64,000 bases of DNA from contig NZ_JAHLLW010000001.1 in assembly GCF_019426345.1 (NCBI RefSeq), positions 124,001 through 188,000 on the forward strand, given 5' to 3'. The stretch's first letter is position 1, and each line of letters starts with the position of its first letter. The position numbers and the translations under genes are program-made. Origin of the DNA: Marinomonas lutimaris (lineage in GTDB: Bacteria; Pseudomonadota; Gammaproteobacteria; Pseudomonadales; Marinomonadaceae). Below, piece by piece: positions 60,177-64,000 of the stretch. Under the pieces are notes generated by a model. That model worked only from the letters and a program-made list of their open reading frames with translations, was not told the origin of the DNA and did no database searches.

Positions 60177-60200
60177 AAAATCAGGCTAAAGCCTGATTTT
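60177..60200. terminator. Terminator between def and fmt
   Basis: AAAATCAGGC and GCCTGATTTT form a 10-bp perfect stem with a TAAA loop. On the minus strand a U-rich tail follows, so def transcripts may end here and fmt may have its own promoter. Confidence 0.8.
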
Positions 60201-60245
60201 ATAATACGAGTATTAATGATCTATTGGCTAAAAAGAGTCGTCTTC

Positions 60246-60761
60246 TTAGCCTTGTTTTTGAGCTAGCTTATGGGCTTTTTCTAATTTGCTCTTAATGCGA
60301 TTGCGCTTTAGAGGCGTTAAATAATCGACCATAAGTTTGCCGTCGAGGTGATCAACTTCATGTTGAACACAAACTGCCATTAGCTCATCAACTTCCAAAG
60401 AGAATGGTTTGCCGTTGCGGTCTAATGCTTTGACTCTTACTTTTGCAGCACGATAAATGTGCTCGTAAAAGCCAGGAACAGACAAACAACCTTCTTGGAA
60501 TTCATTTGGCTCGTCGTCTAATATTTCGAATTCTGGATTAATAAAAACGATGGGCTCATTACGTTCTTCAGAAAAATCCATCACCACAAGACGGTGGTGA
60601 TAATCCACTTGAGTTGCCGCCAAGCCCAAACCGTTTTCGTCATACATGGTATCAAGCATGTCGTCGATTTTTGTTTGTAGCTCGTCAGTGAACTCGGTAA
60701 TTGGCTTCGCAATTTTGCGTAAGCGTTTGTCTGGGTATTCAAGTACAGTTAAAACAGCCAT
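60246..60761 (-). CDS. def: Peptide deformylase
   Basis: 171 residues with the three PDF motifs: [21 protein letters not shown] (metal Cys) and [13 protein letters not shown] (two metal His and the catalytic Glu). The frame is open to 60791, but ATG 60761 gives the typical [16 protein letters not shown] start with a GGAAAAG upstream. It removes the N-formyl group from new proteins, the counterpart of fmt next door. It is divergent from dprA. Confidence 0.96.
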   Translation of the reverse strand: MAVLTVLEYPDKRLRKIAKPITEFTDELQTKIDDMLDTMYDENGLGLAATQVDYHHRLVVMDFSEERNEPIVFINPEFEILDDEPNEFQEGCLSVPGFYEHIYRAAKVRVKALDRNGKPFSLEVDELMAVCVQHEVDHLDGKLMVDYLTPLKRNRIKSKLEKAHKLAQKQG

Positions 60762-61016
60762 GATCTTTTCCAACGATGTGTCTTTGTTCATGAGCGGAGA
60801 CGTTCTCTCCTACTCTTTTCATTACGTCTATTGTAACGCAAGTCTGGCCGTTGAGCAGTCTTCTCATGGCGGTTTTTTGGCCAATATGATTGAATAGCTT
60901 CCATAGTCAAAGACTATTCGCTTTTGGTTTTGTATTTTAAGTACTCTTATTTTGTTTTTTAAGTAAACGTACGGGCAAGGAATGCCCATGTTCAACTCGC
61001 AAGGAAGCCGTCTACC

Positions 61017-62339
61017 ATGTCTACCTCTAACGCCTCAGGCTTGTCGAAAACTGATTGGTTATGCTTAAGTTTCTTATCTGGCATTGGCCCATCTCGACTC
61101 TCGCGTCTTTATACCTACCTCAGTCAACTCGATCATCATGTATCAACGGATGATGCTGAAAGCTTTTCCTTATTTAGTAATGAAGAGCTGAACGGCTCAA
61201 GTTCCTCTGAGACGATAACCTATGAATTATTGATCGCACTAAAGTGGCCAGAGATTACGGCGCGTCAGGCAATGGACTATTTTTCCAATGGCATACTCAC
61301 AAAAGAACAAGAAACCAAGCGTGATGAGTCATTAGCTTGGTTGGAAGAAGCTGATCACTACTTAGTATTGCAAGAAGATGAGCATTACCCCAAGGCATTA
61401 AAAGAGATTACTGTCGCGCCGGCGTTTCTTTATGTAGAAGGTAACCGAGACACCTTGGCATTACCGAAAATCGGTATTGTGGGAGCGCGAAAATGTACGC
61501 GTTATGGAAGAGATGCCACCTTTCAACTTGCCGAGCAATTATCGGCTCGTGGTGTTTGCGTAGTGAGTGGTGGCGCGATGGGAGTCGATACAGCAGCGCA
61601 TCAAGGCGCGTTATATAACAAGACAACACCAACCATTGCGGTAATGGGAACTGGTTTATTTCACCGTTACCCAAACCATAATCGTGAGATGTTCGAAGAG
61701 ATTCTAGAGCAAGGCGGCGCATTAATAAGTGAATACCCACTATCAACCAGTCCTCGCCCTCACCTGTTTCCACCGCGGAATCGAATTATCAGTGGTTTAA
61801 GTATGGGCGTGCTGGTATCGGAGGCTTCTATAAAAAGTGGTTCATTGATCAGTGCGAGTTATGCCATACAACAAAACCGCGAAGTATTTGCTTTGCCTGG
61901 TCGTTTGATCGACCCGAAATCAGAGGGTTGTCATCAGTTGCTTCGACAAGGCGCAACCTTGGTTCGTAACGTGGATGACATCTTGGCGGAATGCTCAGAA
62001 CTGCCCTCTGTTTCTGTAACGAAAAGCGCTAATGTAACGAAGAGTACTAAAAGCTCGACAGCTAACAAAAATAGTAAAAAACCATCATCCGAAAATAGAA
62101 ACCAGCGAACTGAAAGTACGCCTATTTTGACCTCGAATCAGCTTCATGCTTTACCGGAATCTACTTCAGATAATGCCAAGGCAGTTATTGCCATTATGGA
62201 ACAAGAAGCACAACCGATGGATTTTGATGCCTTGATTCGCCAAAGCAAAATGGACGCGGGATTGATGATGCAGGTGTTAATGGAATTGGAATTGTATGGC
62301 TGTGTGGAGAATCGAGAAGGTCTTTATTGCCGTTGTTGA
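61017..62339 (+). CDS. dprA: DNA processing protein DprA (Smf)
   Basis: 440 residues, longer than many DprA (about 370). The Rossmann core has GIVGARKCTRYGRDATFQLA near 155, VVSGGAMGVDTAAHQGAL, SEYPLSTSPRPHLFPPRNRI, and SASYAIQQNREVFALPG near 290. A Ser/Thr/Lys-rich linker (about 330-375) leads to a C-terminal winged helix. DprA loads RecA on incoming single-stranded DNA in transformation. It is divergent from def, the same neighbourhood as in E. coli, but the usual smg and topA-like followers are absent. Confidence 0.94.
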   Translation: MSTSNASGLSKTDWLCLSFLSGIGPSRLSRLYTYLSQLDHHVSTDDAESFSLFSNEELNGSSSSETITYELLIALKWPEITARQAMDYFSNGILTKEQETKRDESLAWLEEADHYLVLQEDEHYPKALKEITVAPAFLYVEGNRDTLALPKIGIVGARKCTRYGRDATFQLAEQLSARGVCVVSGGAMGVDTAAHQGALYNKTTPTIAVMGTGLFHRYPNHNREMFEEILEQGGALISEYPLSTSPRPHLFPPRNRIISGLSMGVLVSEASIKSGSLISASYAIQQNREVFALPGRLIDPKSEGCHQLLRQGATLVRNVDDILAECSELPSVSVTKSANVTKSTKSSTANKNSKKPSSENRNQRTESTPILTSNQLHALPESTSDNAKAVIAIMEQEAQPMDFDALIRQSKMDAGLMMQVLMELELYGCVENREGLYCRC

Positions 62340-62429
62340 ATAGACGGCTCACCTTCTCGCTTACTTTACTTATTATCTTGAGGTGCAATTTTAGCTTGAG
62401 ATGCAATGCGTGATATTGGATCTAGATTA

Positions 62430-62846
62430 TTAGTTGTCGCTAAAAATATCTTTCTTCAGCTGCTTAATATCACGACGCTCTTTTTTGTTCGGCTTGTGGT
62501 CGGACATAATTCGACCACCAAAAGACTTGTTTTCGAGGGCGCGTTTTTCACGTTTCTCAATCGACTCTGGCGTTTCCTCATAAAGCAATTGTGCTTCAGG
62601 TGCGCCACGACGTTGGCCGCTGATGTCTTTGATTTCGACGACCTTTTCATCCCAACCAACTCGTATACCAATTAAGGCGCCAATTTCCACATTGCGGCTG
62701 GCTTTGCCCTTACTTCCGTTGTAAGACACCTTGCCGCCATCGATGGCGTCTTTACAAAGTGAACGAGTTTTAAAAAAACGTGCGGCCCAAAGCCACTTAT
62801 CTAAACGAACGGCTTGTGGTGCCGACTGCTTTTCTGGTTTACTCAT
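62430..62846 (-). CDS. hslR: Ribosome-associated heat shock protein Hsp15
   Basis: 138 residues with an N-terminal S4 RNA-binding domain (VRLDKWLWAARFFKTRSLCK, then GGKVSYNGSKGKASRNVEIG) and a basic C-terminal tail. Hsp15 binds 50S subunits that carry a stalled nascent-chain tRNA. It lies on the minus strand, convergent with dprA and divergent from cysQ by about 43 bp. Confidence 0.93.
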   Translation of the reverse strand: MSKPEKQSAPQAVRLDKWLWAARFFKTRSLCKDAIDGGKVSYNGSKGKASRNVEIGALIGIRVGWDEKVVEIKDISGQRRGAPEAQLLYEETPESIEKREKRALENKSFGGRIMSDHKPNKKERRDIKQLKKDIFSDN

Positions 62847-62889
62847 AAGAATGCGTTGACCCTATTCTGTTGTCATATTTGAGGCTGTT

Positions 62890-63738
62890 ATGCAGGACGT
62901 TAGTAGACACCCAATTTTCCAAGCTCTTCAAAAAATAATACACGATGCCGCCGATGTGATCATGGACATTTATCAACGTGCCGATTTGGGTATCGAGCAA
63001 AAACTGGACGACAGTCCAGTTACTGCTGCCGATCTCGCTGCGCACAAAGTGATTCTAGCAGGTTTGCAAGCACTTACACCTGATATTCCTGTTCTTTCAG
63101 AAGAAGGCGTGGTTGCGTTTGAAGAGCGATCTAAATGGCCTATGTTGTGGATCGTAGACCCGCTCGATGGCACCAAAGAATTTATCAAGCGTAATGGCGA
63201 ATTCAGTATCAACATCGCCTTGGTTGAAAATGGCGCGCCCATTCTTGGCGTGGTGTATTTGCCGACCACAACCGAAGGTTACTTTGGTGTGACCAAAGCC
63301 TGGCAAGACTTACCTATTGGCGCGTTTAAATGGCAAGGCGATGAATACGAAAGTATCAACGTCCGTGAACCACGCGAACCGATTATTGCCATGACAAGTC
63401 GTAGTCACGGCCCTGCTCTTCCAGCTTCGCTGAAAAATAAATTAAAGCAAAGTTACGAGCAAGTACGAGAGTTACCAAAAGGCAGCTCAATTAAAGGCTG
63501 CCGAATTGCAGAAGGGATTGCGGATTTGCATCTGCGTCGTGGCCCAACCAGTGAATGGGACACCGCCGCTCAGCAAGCCATCATCGAAGCCGCTGGCGGC
63601 ATGCTTGTCACACCTGATGGAAAACCATTTCGCTACAACCAAAGAGAAACCCTACTCAATGGCCACTTCTTTGTATCGGGTGCTGAACTCGCCCCTTATG
63701 TGATGAACTGGTATCTAGAAAACGAGGAAGAAGAGTAA
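62890..63738 (+). CDS. cysQ: 3'(2'),5'-bisphosphate nucleotidase CysQ
   Basis: 282 residues of the inositol-phosphatase superfamily. Metal-site motifs are DDSPVTAADLAAHK, LSEEGVVAFEER, WIVDPLDGTKEFIKRNGEFS and EWDTAAQQAIIEAAGG. It hydrolyses PAP to AMP, clearing the by-product of sulfate assimilation, at the inner face of the membrane. A perfect-stem terminator overlaps its stop codon. Confidence 0.94.
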   Translation: MQDVSRHPIFQALQKIIHDAADVIMDIYQRADLGIEQKLDDSPVTAADLAAHKVILAGLQALTPDIPVLSEEGVVAFEERSKWPMLWIVDPLDGTKEFIKRNGEFSINIALVENGAPILGVVYLPTTTEGYFGVTKAWQDLPIGAFKWQGDEYESINVREPREPIIAMTSRSHGPALPASLKNKLKQSYEQVRELPKGSSIKGCRIAEGIADLHLRRGPTSEWDTAAQQAIIEAAGGMLVTPDGKPFRYNQRETLLNGHFFVSGAELAPYVMNWYLENEEEE

Positions 63739-63752
63739 GCTTTACTCTTCTT
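63728..63752 (+). terminator. Hairpin overlapping the cysQ stop codon
   Basis: AAGAAGAGTAA and TTACTCTTCTT form an 11-bp perfect stem with a GCT loop; the stop codon TAA is part of the stem. A moderately T-rich sequence follows. Confidence 0.7.
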
Positions 63753-63773
63753 GTTCTTCCCTTCCTATCTAAT

Positions 63774-63789
63774 TGTTTCACGTGAAAAA
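63774..63789. promoter_or_regulatory. Degenerate parS-like sequence
   Basis: TGTTTCACGTGAAAAA shares 14 of 16 bases with parS, including the full TTTCACGTGAAA centre. It lies between cysQ and the last gene. Confidence 0.5.
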
Positions 63790-63803
63790 AAGCTTCAAAC
63801 TTT

Positions 63804-64000
63804 TTAACCTTCCACTGGTTCGCTATTTTTTAATCCGCTGTTAAGCCGATTGACGATGCGTTCTTGGGCGCGCTTTAGGAAGTCGCTTTGCAGCGGTTGG
63901 GTGAAAGAGCGTGCGATGGCGACTGTTCCCACTAAGGACACGACTGTCTCTTCTGCAAGAGCTTCGGCTTCTTGGCTACCACGTTTTTTCAGAATCCCTG
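63804..64000 (-). CDS. TetR-like regulator, C-terminal fragment
   Basis: The minus-strand frame is open to the window edge and encodes about 65 residues ending in NSEPVEG and a stop. The helical GILKKRGSQEAEALAEETVV and LVGTVAIARSFTQPLQSDFL resemble the C-terminal ligand domain of TetR regulators. The DNA-binding part lies outside the window, so the family call is tentative. Confidence 0.55.
   Translation of the reverse strand, partial: GILKKRGSQEAEALAEETVVSLVGTVAIARSFTQPLQSDFLKRAQERIVNRLNSGLKNSEPVEG

Overview
The window looks like a chromosomal origin region of a marine gammaproteobacterium. Gene content, moderate GC and the mix of DMSP-type (AcuI), glycerate, peptide and siderophore uptake genes point to Oceanospirillales, with Marinomonas as the best guess. 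This assignment is inference from gene families; no database search was possible. I saw no rRNA, tRNA, CRISPR array, transposase or integrase.

Layout. 1-5.4 kb: end of a dipeptide/oligopeptide ABC transporter operon (ATPase tail, binding protein, two permeases) with an M14-type metallopeptidase. 5.5-8.5 kb: a frameshifted LysE/RhtB exporter, a DCC-family thiol protein, yqfB, tcdA and a TrmB-like regulator. 8.6-15.8 kb: the complete F1Fo ATP synthase operon atpIBEFHAGDC on the minus strand, with a recognisable promoter. 15.9-20.2 kb: parB, parA, rsmG and mnmG. 20.2-20.9 kb: an AT-rich gap with a cluster of DnaA boxes. 20.9-34.4 kb: an accessory metabolic block between mnmG and mnmE. It holds an 8-oxoguanine-deaminase-like amidohydrolase, a zinc alcohol dehydrogenase with an AraC regulator, an AcuR-like TetR regulator with acuI and two matching operators, a CdaR regulator with a GntP permease and glycerate kinase, and a KdpDE-like two-component pair joined to a KtrAB-type potassium uptake system. 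34.4-35.9 kb: an Abi_2 (AbiD/AbiF-like) HEPN gene with a structured leader, flanked by two diverged copies of the 3' end of mnmE. 35.8-39.6 kb: mnmE, yidC, rnpA and rpmH (minus strand). 39.6-40.1 kb: a second, denser DnaA-box cluster, the best oriC candidate. 40.1-46.4 kb: dnaA, dnaN, recF and gyrB (plus strand). 46.5-53.3 kb: a QorB/HxlR pair, then a Fur-box-associated siderophore uptake set (FhuF-like reductase, TonB receptor, AraC/GyrI regulator, MFS transporter). 53.3-62.3 kb: gmhB, ybaK, trkH, trkA, rsmB, fmt, def and dprA. 62.4-64 kb: hslR, cysQ and a partial TetR-like gene.

How it works together. Replication (dnaA, dnaN, recF, gyrB), segregation (parAB plus ParB-site-like sequences at 57.7, 58.6 and perhaps 63.8 kb), translation and tRNA modification (mnmE, mnmG, rsmG, fmt, def) and ATP synthesis surround the origin, mostly transcribed away from it. 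The accessory block serves carbon and osmotic needs of a marine heterotroph.

The most notable observation is the 1.3-kb Abi module bracketed by two in-frame mnmE 3' ends whose differences are nearly all synonymous. This suggests acquisition at the mnmE 3' end, a site also used by SGI1-type islands. The module carries a promoter and a hairpin leader that may be a regulatory or antitoxin-like RNA.
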